From positions 757,614-821,613 of the forward strand of contig JXTB01000027.1 in NCBI GenBank assembly GCA_002914805.1: a stretch of 64,000 nt of DNA. The letters run 5' to 3'. A model generated the notes under the pieces. The model worked only from the letters and a program-made list of their open reading frames with translations. It was not told the origin of the DNA and made no database searches. The position numbers and the translations under genes were made by a program. This stretch comes from Parasponia andersonii. Lineage: Eukaryota > Streptophyta > Magnoliopsida > Rosales > Cannabaceae. This document shows positions 35,299 to 46,796 of the stretch, piece by piece. Position 1 is the stretch's first letter; every line of letters begins with the position of its first letter.

Positions 35299-36932
35299 TG
35301 TTGGAATAATGTCCTATAAAGCAGTTTATTGTTTAGATATTATAAACAATATTTGTTTGTCTATTTTGTTATTAATAAATTCCATGTTATGAATTTCTAT
35401 TTTATTTATGTCTCATTGATATACATGTGATATGTATGTTTATCTTATGCAAACATCTAAAAAGATTCTAAGACAAGAAATGAGTAATAAAGAATTATTT
35501 GTATAATAAGTTCATAAGTGGGAGATATTATATTCTTATTTTATTATGCCTAAATTAAATTGTTCGCCTTCTGCAAATTAAAAATGGAATACTTTACTAT
35601 GCCATAGAATGTAGTATTGTTTATTTAATTAATGAAATCTCTAATTATCGAAGTGAGTTTTCGGATAGAAACACTAGTGTATTATAAGAAAGTTATAACA
35701 ACATCGAACAAGACCTAGTGAATTAGAATTTAAGGTCAAGTGCCGTAACTCAAATTTCTAATTTTACTAATCTAGCACTATTGTAGAAGACCTTGATCCT
35801 AGTGATTAATGGACTTACTTTTATGTGTTTTGTCTTTTTGAGTTACCGACGGACTAGTTCTGATTTATGGTTCGAACTCCAGGATCTTAGAAGATAAGGT
35901 ATATGAAATATGTAGAACATTTTTTATGATGGACACCATGCATATGATGTCACTTTGAGTTTTTCAAGTACTTGGATAATATAAACTAGGGCCCCGGGAT
36001 TCACTATATGAATTTGACTATGTTAGTATTAGCAAATACAAGTAGTCAACTATTATCCATTAGATGAAAAATGGCAACTCAAAAGTAAATATGTACTAGA
36101 GGTATAATACAGTAATTTCACCCTACTAAGTACAGCATTGCATTGAGGGTATGTCTACATGTATAGTATATGCTAAATAGATCAAGCTAATTAATTGTTA
36201 ATAAGCTTCACAAAAAAAAAATGACATTTAGTCCAAAAGTTCAATATTGGGTCTATAGTGGTGTGCCTCAATATTAATGGACAAGGTCCAATCATAATTA
36301 AGAGTTAATTATGATAGTGGGTATATGGTCTTTTGGAGCTTGGGCTTTATGGATCCATCTAGTCCCCTGTCTAACTCAAATTAAAGCCCAATAGTAATTT
36401 GATGATCAGTTGTGCCCAACAAGCCCAATAAGCTCATTAGAATTTACTAATCTCTCTATAGTTGAGAGAAAAGTTCTCTAACTGCACAATACAACACTAC
36501 ACGTGAAACAACCCTTAAGAAGAGAGTGTCACACATATAACAGAGAGAGAGGGAGAGCGAAAAATCGGCCAACACTAGGGATTCCATCCTTGATGTTTTT
36601 GGTCAACCCGAAGAAATTGTTTCGAGAAGATTGTTTTCTTGTTCGTCTGTAGATCTCTTTGTTGGGAATTAAAAAGGTGACCACTCACCGGATCAATCAA
36701 ATGACTTTCGAGAATAGATGGGAAGATGAGATGGTTGTGGAGCAATTCTGAGTATTGTTCTTTTCTAGATCAAGAGTTAATTTATGTTAGATCACGATCC
36801 GAAACTTTTTGTAGAAAGAAAAATTTTAAACGACCAATTCTGCTGCGTTTCTTGATTTTACAAAACTATGGTGTTCTTGAAAATGATTTTATGAAAATAT
36901 TTTAGAAATTTTATTCCAGCTAACACTAGCAA
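35299..36932 (+). mobile_element. Solo LTR of family C with perfect target duplication
   Basis: 1634 bp from TGTTGGAATAATG to AACACTAGCA, flanked by ACTAT at 35294-35298 and 36933-36937. It aligns with both LTRs of copy 1 and includes the part deleted from the 3' LTR there, so it is the best full-length LTR reference in the window. No internal sequence remains, which indicates LTR-LTR recombination. Confidence 0.93.
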
Positions 36933-37931
36933 CTATCAGGGGAACAGACATGGAGTAAAGCTTACTGAGGCCCAAAATCCTCAATCATAGGCCAAGTGTT
37001 GGTAATGGAAAATCTATAACCACTATAGGTGAATATAGAATTTCAGCCCAGAGTTGTTCAGTAATGAAAAAATCTATTCCCTTAATGGAATCAAGATAGC
37101 ATGTTATCCCCTAGATATGTTTGCATTGGCATACAAATCTCTAACCAACCTAGGGTATCCTGTCTCCTGAATAGAGCAGAAATGAGTTCATCCCATATTT
37201 TCAATGTAATCTGGAAATTTGACATAAGATAAATATCTAAAATTGAATGTTCTACCCTAGATTATATTTTTTTGGGGATAGATTTCTTTGCATCTGGTCA
37301 TAAGAGAAGGAGATTCTAGGAGAGAAATGTCTAGGCTCACCTTAGTGCGTTGTTCTTATTCCTCAGGTTGAATTTCCTTTCCCTTACGCCTTAGGTTTTT
37401 CCTTCTAGAAGCCATTTGATAAAAAGATGAAAATAGAGACTCAAACACAATAGATTTTTGGAATTCTAGGATTTGGAAGAAAGGGAAATCCAATTTTGAT
37501 GTAAAACGGTGTTGAAAACAAGGATTGAGAGTGAAAAAAGCAATAAGATCAACTCTGATTGAGAGAAAATTGAGAGATTTGGTGATAAAATTGAATGGGA
37601 ATGTAAATAGATGATATTAGGGTGAGAGAAAGAGAGAGAATTGATTGAGAAAAAGTGAAAAGAATAACGAAAAAAACATCGAAACGACTTAAAAAGTTAC
37701 GGGTCTACGTGTTTTCGGCAGACCAAAAACCTAGTTTCGGTCTGCCGATTCTTCCAGAGAGACTAGCCTTTCTAGGATAGTCTTTCAGACTAAATCTCTG
37801 TTTCGGTAGTTATTCAATTCAAAATAATTTAAAATGATGAAATTGATTAAAACAACAATAAACACACCAACAAGATAGCAATTTAGCAGGCATACAAGAC
37901 AAACTAAGTCGCATTTGAACATAGAAAATTA

Positions 37932-39310
37932 TCAATAAAGCTCATTATAATCAATCATGCCAAGTTCTCTATGAATCATGTAAAAATGATCCTCATTGAG
38001 AGGTTTAGTAAAGATATCAACTAGTTGTTTTTTATTGCATACAAACTCAAGAACAATATTACCTTTTTGCATATGATCAAGAAGAAAATGATGTGTAATA
38101 TCAATAAGCTTATCACGTAAATGCAAAATTAGATTCTTGGACAAATTGATAGCACTAGTATTATCACATTTAATAGATACATGATCATAATTCATTCCAA
38201 AATCCATTAGAGATTGTTTTATCCAAAGTATTTGAGCATAACAACCACCGATAGAGATATATTAAAATTCAGTAGTAGAAAGAGTAATAGAATTTTGTTT
38301 CTTACTAAACCATAACACAAGTGAATAATCAAGAAAATGACAAGTGTCTCTAGTGCTCTTGCGGTCGGTTTGACAACTGGCTAGTCTGCATCTAAAAAAC
38401 TAGTAATGTTAAAGTGTGTGCCTTTTGGATACCATAATCATAGATTCATAGTGCCATGCAAATATTTCAAGATATATTTTACTGCATTAAGATGTGATTC
38501 TTTAAGATTAGATTGAAATCTAGCACATAGACAAATACTAAATATTATATCTAGTCTACTAGCTACTAAGTAAAGAAGTGAGCTGATCATACCTCGATAC
38601 TTGGTGATGTCCACGGCTTTACCACTTTCATCTTTGTCAAGTTTGATTGAGGAGTTCATAGGTATTCTCATTGACTTGAGTTCTCTATATCAAACTTCTA
38701 TAGCATATCCTTGATGTACTTGGATTGATTGATGAAAATGCCTTCTTTGCTTTGTTTGATTTGAAGTCCAAGGAAGAAATTGAATTCTCTTATCATGCTA
38801 ATTTCAAACTCATTATGCATACATTTAGAAAATTTCTCACAAAGAGAAATATTAGTGGCACCAAATATAATATCATCAACATAAATTTGAACTAAAATTA
38901 TTTCTCCCCTTTTTCTTTTGATAAAAAGAGTAGTATCTGCTTTTCCTATAGTAAAACCATTTAAAATCCAAAATTTACCCATTCTATCATACTAATCTCT
39001 AGGAGCTTGTTTTAAACTATAAAGAGCCTTTTTCAATTTAAAAACATGATCCAAATACTTATGATTTTAAAAACCTGTGTGCTGAGCTACATAAACCTCT
39101 TCTAAAATATATCTATTTAGAAAAGCAATCTTAACATCCATTTGGTATAAGATGAAATATTTATGACATACAAATGCTAAGAGCGCCCTTATGGATTCTA
39201 ATCTTGCTACAAGTGTGAAGGTTTCATCATAATCAATACCTTCTTCTTGATTGAAATCTTAAACTACTAGTCTAGCTTTGTTTCTCACAATCATCCCATG
39301 CTCATCTACT
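37932..39310 (-). pseudogene. RT and RNase H of S(-) (broken)
   Basis: Pieces in several frames: an RT catalytic region with VQIYVDDIIFGATN and LGLQIKQSKEGIFI (38698-38982), RT-RNase H connection SLLYLVASRLDI (38438-38671), and RNase H end IKCDNTSAINLSKN and VDIFTKPLNEDHF (37932-38207). Stops separate the pieces. The order matches S(+) exactly. Confidence 0.85.
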
Positions 39311-39651
39311 TTGTTTCAAAAGATTCATTTAGTCCCAATAACTGCTTGATCCTTAGGACTTGGAACTAATTCGCATACATCACTTCTTTCAAATTGATTT
39401 AATTCTTCTTGTATAGATAAAATCCATTATTCATTATTTTCGGCATCTTTAAAACTTTTTAGTTTAATTTGAGAGTTAAAAGTCATGTTATTGCAAATAT
39501 TTCTAAGTGATGCTCTAGTCTTGACTCATTATAAAGGGTCACCTAGATTTTGATCTTTAGGATGAGCATAATTAAATTTTAAATCTTGAGAAAGAGAGAG
39601 TATGTTACCATTGTCGCTTTCCTTTTCTTCCTTAAGATCTTGTGGTTGTAG

Positions 39652-40500
39652 TTAGGTGCCTTCTTCATTTGCTATGTCATTTGCATTCGGCTCATTTGAA
39701 TTTGGTTCTAGAACTACAACATCATCATCATCTAATTTTCTCTCCTCATGAAGAGCGTTAGATTCATCAAAAATAATATGTATAGATTCTTCTACTACCA
39801 AGGTTCTTTTATCGAAAACTTTATGAGCTTTACTAGTAGTAGAATATCTAAGAAAAATACCAACATCAAATTTTGAATCAAATTTTCTCAAATTATCTTT
39901 AGCATTAAAAATAAAGAATTTGCAACCAAAAACTTTAACATAGTCAATGTTATGTTTTCTTCCTTTCCAAACCTCATAAAGTGTCTTGTTCAAAATCGGT
40001 CTTATAATAACTCTATTCACAATATGACAAGCAGTACTTACTACTTCAGCCCAAAAATATTTGGCAAATCATTTTCATTTAGCATGTTATGTGTCATTTC
40101 TTGTAGAGTTCTATTATTTTTTTCTATAACTCTATTTTGTTGTGGAGTTCTAGGAGCAGAAAAGTTATGATCAAAATCATTTTTGTAGTAATATACTTCC
40201 ATTTTATCTTTTTCAAACTCACCACCATGATTACTTCTGATAGATGTGATGGTTTAGCCATTTTCATTTTGTACTTTCTTACAAAGGATGAAAAGTACAT
40301 TTAAAACATCATTTTTATGATCAATGAATAGAACTCAAGTTAATCTTAAAAAATCATCTACTATCACAAAGGCATATTATTTTCCACCAAGACTAGCTAA
40401 TCTTGATGGTCCAAATAGATCCATGTGAAGTAGTTGCAAAGGTCTAGAAGTAGTAATAATATTTTTAGTTTTAAAAGAACTTTTCATTTATTTTTCAAAT
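39652..40500 (-). pseudogene. Integrase of S(-) (broken)
   Basis: The C-terminal part is open at 39652-40020 (NKTLYEVWKGRKHNIDYVKV, then a KFDVGIFL motif). The catalytic core upstream, to about 40490, retains LLHMDLFGPSR-like sequence and PQQN-VVE but is crossed by stops. Confidence 0.8.
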
Positions 40501-40959
40501 TAACATGCATCACAAATCTTGTCTTTTCAAAAAGTAAACTAGGTAAACTACTTACAAGTTTTTCTTTGAAAGCTGAGAAATAGTATTCATACTAGCACAT
40601 CCAAGTCTTTTATGCTAAAACCAAGAATCATCTTTTAAAACTGAAAAACATATGTCTTGACTAAAATATTTTTAAATATCAATAGTAAAAAATATTATCT
40701 TTTCTTTCACCTTCGAAAATAATTTTTTTTAAACAAGCATTCTTAATCAAGTATTTGGAAGGCTAAAAAATGACTCGATAGCTCTTATCACAAAGTTAAC
40801 TTATACTAAGAAAATTATGTTTAAGATTATCAACAAGTAAAATATTTTCAATAATAGGAGAAGAAGTAGAACTAATGTTACCTATACCCAAAATCTTGCC
40901 TTTAGGATTGTCTCCAAAAGTGATGTGTCTTCTATTTCCTTTTGTGAATGATGAGAGCA

Positions 40960-42710
40960 AGGATAATCACCGGTCATATGTTTAGAGCAATCACTATCCA
41001 AGAACCAAAAGTTCTTCTTTTGTTCCTATATCTAAGAATCAAACTTTGATTTTTGGAACCCATACTAATTTGGGTCTTTGAGTGTTAGTTATAGATTCTT
41101 TTGGTACCGAAGCTAGTTTTCCACCAAAATATATATTTTTCTTCATAAAGCATGAAAAACTAGTATGTCCATCTTAATTGTAATAAGTGCAAGTGTGTTT
41201 GGTCACTAGTACTAGCTTTCACAAAATAGCTTTTGAGATATTTTTGTTTTATAGAAGATTTGTATCCAATACCTTCTTTGTCAAAAATGCACTTTTGTCT
41301 ACGAGCCATCATATCAAAATTTTTCTTTCCATTTGTAAATTTGTGGACAATTTTGGTCAAGTCTAAAACCTTGTCATTTAAAAAAAGTGTTTTCTTTTGA
41401 TAAAATATCACAATTATTACAAAACAAATTCACTTCCTTTCTTTTAGTAAACTTTTCAACCGTTTTTGATAAACTAAGAATTTTCTATTTAAGAGCATTG
41501 TTCTTGAAAATGAGTTTTTCATAGTTTTTGTATAAATTATTTAAATCACTTGACAAATTCTCATATGACAAATCATAATCACTATCATTTTTACTAAATT
41601 CACTACTTGTACCACTATCGTGAATTTCAATTTTAGGTTCAAGTGGGCTTACCTCATTTTCTATTATAATGAAGTACATGCTGGCAATTTCTTCTTATTC
41701 TTCTCCTTCGGAATCTTCTTCTTCACTATCATCCTATGTGGCCTTCATTGCCTTCTTCTTCATTTTTTTTTCTCAAGATGCATTCACTCTCCATGTTACC
41801 GAGCTTCTTGCATTCAAAGCAAGTGATTTGGTCATCTTTTATTTTCTTTTCTTGGAAGTCATTGCCTTTGGTATTCTTCTTGAAGTTCTTCTTTTTGAAG
41901 TTTTAAGTATTTCTTGTACCTTTTGGTAAGTAGGGCAATGTCTTCAAGCTCACTATCTGCAAATTCTTCTTCTTCCTCATTGTTTTCTTGCTTGGTGGCT
42001 TTGAGAGCTATTCCTCTCTTTTTCTTCTCCTTTCCTTCATCATCATTTTTTTTCTTTATAAGAATTTCATGGGTTATAAGAGAACCCATAAGTTCTTTAA
42101 GAAGAAGTTTGCTAAGATTCGTAGCTTCTTGAATAGCGACCACCATGCCTTTATATGCTCAAGGAAGGCTTCTAAGGATTTTGCTCACCAACTCACCATT
42201 TGAAAATACTTTTTCTAGAGCACCAAAAGAGTTAATAATAGTAGTGAATCTAGTAAACATTTGTGAAATAAATTCATCTTTTTCCATTTTAAGTAACTCA
42301 TAGTTTCTAATAAAAATATTTATTCTTGTTTCCTTTATGGAACTAGTTTCTTGATATGACACTTTAAGCATATTCCATAATTCATGAGCATCCCTAGCTT
42401 TTTCAACATTATTGTAAATATTCTTATCTAGGCCACACATAAGAATATTTCTAGCTCTACTATTTTTGGTGAAGTTGATCTTATTTTTTTTATCATATTC
42501 TTCTATGTCTTTTTTAACCTGTCTACCATCAACCTCCTTTGTTATTTTCAAAGAATCTTTAGTAACAATATACCATAAGTCAAAATCAATGGAACTTAGA
42601 TAATTATTTATACGGCTTCTCCAATAGTTAAAATTGCTACCATTGAAAAAAGGTGGTGTGGATGGAGACAACCCTTCGTATTGAAAAGATAAATTTGTTG
42701 GGCTAACCAT
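40960..42710 (-). pseudogene. gag and protease of S(-) (broken)
   Basis: Gag starts at 42710 with MVSPTNLSFQYEGLSPSTPP and stays open to 42159. After two stops it continues at 42146-41859. The knuckle near 41770-41815 reads CFECKKLGNMESEC, where the metal-binding His is Asn. A coiled linker follows at 41485-41679. The protease active site near 41000 reads FLDSDCSKHMTGD, with DSG changed to DSD. Confidence 0.85.
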
Positions 42711-42747
42711 CTCAAAAACAATTAAGTTTTAAAAATTTGAGCACAAA

Positions 42748-42759
42748 GTTCTAATACCA
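42748..42759 (-). promoter_or_regulatory. Primer-binding site of S(-)
   Basis: TGGTATTAGAAC on the minus strand, two bases beyond the LTR end at 42762. Confidence 0.8.
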
Positions 42760-42761
42760 AT

Positions 42762-44116
42762 TGTAAGTTCAAGGTTAGCCAACCCAAAAGGGGGGGATGA
42801 ATTGGGTTTTAAACAATTTTGCAAACTTTTCTTAACAAACAAGTAAATTTAGCAAATAATGGCTACAACAAGTAAAAATAGATAAATTGCATGCATAAAC
42901 TTAAGACAAATAAATTTAAAAAGATAGATATAGAGATATACAAATACTATTTTTACAAATAAATTTAAAGAGATAGAGATAGAGATAGAGATATACAAAT
43001 ACTATTTTTACAAGATTCAACAAATACAATAGTTTGTCTACGTCTCCGACTCTTGGTAACCCGCTTTGAGCTATCCACTATTGGATCAAGAGAATGGGCT
43101 TGACAATACCATTTACACAATGAGTGCTTTCTCCTTACGCACACTCACACCTTTATAATAGCCTTGAATCTGGTTCTATTACACCTAACATAAATTGTTT
43201 TGACTCTGGTGCCAATTTCACCTCAACTAGATTGTTTATGAATCTAGTGTCAACCGCACCTCACAAATACAATTTGGTTTTTATTTGTTGATATACTCAA
43301 CAAGAATCTCTCATAAAAATATAAATAATACATGGTAAACCCAGAGAGAATAACTGAGAACACAAAGTAAGATTTAGTTTGACTGTAAAAAAGTGGTTTT
43401 AAAAATTTGATTTACTAAAGATGATTTGAACAACTTGAAAGTATGTTTAAAGAAATGTATGAATGTTCAAAAGTTGTCTCAAGTGTTAGAAAAGCTTCTA
43501 TATATAGACTAGAATAAAAACTAGCTATTTTAGACCGTTTGATAGACAATCTACCATTTTTGGAAGACCAAAAGTGAACTCTTAGTAGACCAAAAATGCT
43601 AGCCACTGAAATTGTAGAGGAATTGGTAAACAGATTCTCACTACCAATTTGTCGATTCTACCCTAGAGTGTATTTTCAATTTTATTTCATGGCTTTTTCA
43701 ATTGTTTCCAAAAAATGACTTTATAAATTGATTTAGTCTGTAATATAGGAACTATAGAAATTCACAAATCGATTTAAAAGCTTGTGCAAAATAGATTTCA
43801 TATTTTAATAGAAAATGAATAGATTTGATAGTTCAACTTTGAAAAATTCCAATTATATGAAAATTTTGAGCCATTAAGATCATGAAATGAGTAGACAAAT
43901 ATTCAAATATAAGAACTAAATATATAACCTTTTATAGTCTATGTCTTGTTATCTTGATCTTTGTCTTCAAGCTCTTTTCTATAATCTATCTTGAATATCT
44001 TGTGATCCTTATAATTTAACTTACCACACACTCAAGTAGATTATTAGTGTTTAATCATGTGATTATTAGCTTCAAAATATGAGAGTAAGATTGATTATAC
44101 AAAGTATGAGTCAACA
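42762..44116 (-). repeat. 5' LTR of S(-)
   Basis: 1355 bp, starting TGTTGACTCATAC and ending GAACTTACA on the minus strand. A strong TATA box, TCTATATATAGAAG, is near 43500. Just upstream of it are TTTTTGGTCT and TTTTGGTCTTCCAAAA motifs, related to the palindromes of S(+). Near 43190-43260 a duplicated GGTTGACAC/GGTGAAATTGGCACC segment matches the U5-side repeats of S(+). Confidence 0.87.
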
Positions 44117-44129
44117 TCTTTGACATAGA

Positions 44130-44548
44130 GGAAAGATGAAAGTCTTTCAATCATCCTTAGGAGACTATTCTTAGCAACAGGGAGGACGGTTATTGATGTG
44201 TACAAAGAAGAACTTACTATAAGGGTATAGGATCAAGTTATATCCTTTAATGTGTTCAAAGAGACATGTTCTCTTAGTGACATCGATAACTATTATAGAG
44301 TGGACTTGGTGAAAGAGAGCATTGAAAACAATTTATTGAATGAAGCTCCACTGAATAGTCATAAGGCTTTAATCATTCATCCCGTTGTTGAAGAGACAAA
44401 GAAGGCTCTAGGGAACACCGATCCTCCAATTAAAGTCATAGAGCTTTTACTATCCTCATCTAGACACCATAAGCCACACAAGAAGGATTTTAGAAAGAGG
44501 GGAACGAAGAAAAAGAGGAATGGTGATCACCATTTTGAACCGGAATAA
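44130..44548 (+). pseudogene. Gypsy protease-RT linker fragment
   Basis: Frames include FLATGRTVIDVYKEELTIRV, a stop, then NVFKETCSLSDIDNYYRVDL at 44252-44548. This matches the usual stretch after the aspartic protease in Athila/Tat elements (ATGRALIDV...FNVFKA...CFRVD). A stop at 44546 ends the second frame. Confidence 0.7.
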
Positions 44549-44554
44549 AAAAGT

Positions 44555-44773
44555 GTGCCTAGTTCATCTTGTTTAAAACTCTTCTCAGGCAAGCTCAAGT
44601 CAAGATGGTTGGAGCCATCCAAAAAGACTAATGTGTCTATATATGGTACAATTAAGGTGGAAAATAAAAGCCCAACTAGAAGAATCAAGGTGAATATTCA
44701 AAGACTTAATGAAAACCTAGGAAAAGGGCTTGATCAAGCTAAATCATCCATTGCCTCACCCAATCTTCAATAA
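44555..44773 (+). pseudogene. Gypsy integrase C-terminal fragment
   Basis: LKLFSGKLKSRWLEPSKKTN and KVNIQRLNENLG correspond to the tail of Athila/Tat integrases (LFPGKLKSRW...FKVNGQRLK). The fragment lies only 6 bp after the protease-linker frame, so about 3 kb of RT, RNase H and integrase core have been deleted between them. Confidence 0.75.
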
Positions 44774-44949
44774 AGAGTGGTAATGTTAAGCTAGGGACGC
44801 TAAACAAGCGCTACTTGGGAAGCAACCCAAGCTTATGTAGTTAATAAAGAGGAAAGTGTGTTTTGAAGTTCTTTTGTTTTGATTGTGTTGAAGTCAAAGT
44901 GATGAAGGAGTAGGCGAATGGGTTTAATTGCAGAAAATTTGAAGAGTTC

Positions 44950-45360
44950 TATCATTTTGGCACCCAAAGAGCTTAATTTGGTGCTCTGGCATTACTCTGA
45001 GATACCACAAGAAAAAATTTGGTGCTCCAATGCCTAATGTTGCGAATTGCTTAGGTGTTCGTGCCCCAATGCCATAAAACAGTGCCCAAATGCCAAAATT
45101 TGCTCTTTGCTCAGGTGTTAGCACCCAGAAGTTCAAAATGGCACACCCAGTGCCATTTTGGGGGGCCAAAATTGGAAACTTGGCACCCTAGTGCCAAATA
45201 ATGGTGCCCTAGTGCCAAATATGGCAGCTAATCCAGGTAGTGGCACCGGGGTGCCACTTTTTGGTGCCTTAGTGCCACATAATTGAAAAAAAAAAACTTT
45301 TGAATTTTTTTCTAGGCTTTGGCACTCTGGCACTATTTTTTGGCATTATGTTGCCACAGG
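44950..45360. repeat. GGCACC/AGTGCC dyad array
   Basis: At least ten short words of the form GGCAC or GTGCC, in both orientations and often paired a few bases apart (GGCACCCTAGTGCC, GGTGCCCTAGTGCC, GGCACCGGGGTGCC). A looser version occurs in the LTR at about 47040-47300. It lies in the non-coding 3' internal region of the gypsy element. Confidence 0.75.
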
Positions 45361-46796
45361 TGAGAAAAAAAAACCTTACCCTTGTATGGCACTATCGCTG
45401 CTACCACCGTCAACCGAAAGTAATCAATTTCGCAACCAACGCACCTTAGAGACTGACTAAGCGACTTCCAATCTGGTAAGTGCTTATTCCTCATTGTTAT
45501 TTTATTTTTAGTGCATTAGGGACAATGCAAACTTTAAGTTTAAGGGGAGTTTCTAGCACTTACCTATTTTGTCTTTGAGAGTTTTTTAATTGGTTAAACT
45601 TTTAGAATGTTTCTATTTTTTTATTTTAGTTTGTCAAGTGTCTTTCTTTCTTTCTTAGTATTTAGTTACCTTTTGTTTAGTTATTTTATTGTGTATTTGG
45701 AGCTTTTGACAGAGGTTAATAGTCGATGATATGATTGAGAGTATGTGTAAAATAACTCTTTGGAAACATTTAGCATCATGACCGTTTATAAATCTTTTGT
45801 GGTTTTGCTTTGTGAACAACTCTTAAACACATTTCATACATAGTTATGAGCATTTAACCTTAAATTACTTAGGGTAGTTTTATGTATGTGGCTTAGAAAA
45901 ATATTCGGTCTCATGTCATCTTAGAACCTATTTAATTGTCAATCGAGACAAAACACTGGGCAGTATGAAAATCGAAGAAATGATGTAGGTCATTTAAGAA
46001 CGGTTGAGTCTTTCAAGCGTATCTGTAATTGTAATATCCTTAGTCACCCCCCTTTAAGCCAAATTCTTTAGCCTTTTCATTTTTTGATCCCTAGAAATTC
46101 TTGACTAGTAAAGACATTCCTAAACTATCTCTCTTCACATCATAGATGCATGGATGTAAATTATGAATTAATGGTGAAGTGTGAGCAGTTTATGAAGAAA
46201 AAAAAAGGGAATTCTTTTGAGGAAAAAAGTTCAACTACCTTAAATTGGTAGTTGATTTATATATAAAAAAAAGAATAAAAATGGGTCAAAAACTAAGTTT
46301 GGGGGAAATTGTTATGGTATATTTGAAAGAATTGTATTCATTGAGCAAAAAGGGAATCCATGGTGTGAATAAGCCTAAATGATACCATTCCATCTATTAA
46401 TCTTTGATTTATTGCTATTCTACATTAGTGAAAATTGACATGAAAAGCGAGCTTATGAGATGACTACTTCACCTCTATTAAGACAGTTTTTAGTGTGTAT
46501 CCTAGGTCTGCATAAAATGACTCAAGTACGAAGGGTTAATATGAATAACTATTACACACGTACAAAGAGTTGACAACAAAGCCAAGCTACTAGCGTAATT
46601 GAAATTCTAAACTCTTATGATGCTTTAAGTTTCCTTTAAGTCAAATATTTTTTAGAGAGTGTTGAGACAAGGTTAACCTTATTCAAAGGCTTTGTTTATG
46701 TGTCTTAATTTTTCTTTTGTGTGTTTTAGTTAAATCTTGCTTTTGTATATTTTGTCTTAGCTTAAGGACAAGCTTTAGCTTAAGTTTGAGGGAACT

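Larger units (their letters stand above)
32970..37411 (-). pseudogene. Env-like / putative plant transposon-type ORF of S(-), interrupted
   Basis: Downstream of RNase H an ATG at 37411 opens MASRRKNLRRKGKEIQPEE, followed at once by a stop. Later frame pieces show TGYPRLVRDLYANAN (near 37130), NMIPRASHRDVL (near 35200) and VDSILVGRKLNL (near 33560), ending IPSFFGNFPPP near 32980. These resemble the domain found in env-like ORFs of some Sireviruses and in so-called putative plant transposon proteins. Two LTR insertions split it and it has many stops, so no protein is expected. The family assignment is from remembered motifs. Confidence 0.65.
31793..44116 (-). mobile_element. Sirevirus-like copia element S(-), with env-like region, degenerate and nested
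   Basis: Read from 44116 down: 5' LTR, primer-binding site, gag, protease, integrase, RT, RNase H, a non-coding gap, an env-like region, polypurine tract and a truncated 3' LTR. Two later LTR insertions (33578-35193 and 35299-36932) sit in the env-like region. Without them the element would be about 9 kb. Gag-pol is closely similar to S(+) at 50023-58142. All reading frames are broken. Confidence 0.85.

Noticed and set aside
44924-45333. Minus-strand open frames with repeated GTKAP/GTRAP-like peptides
   Set aside because: They are translations of the GGCACC/AGTGCC array in a gypsy non-coding region; overlapping frames look equally repetitive.
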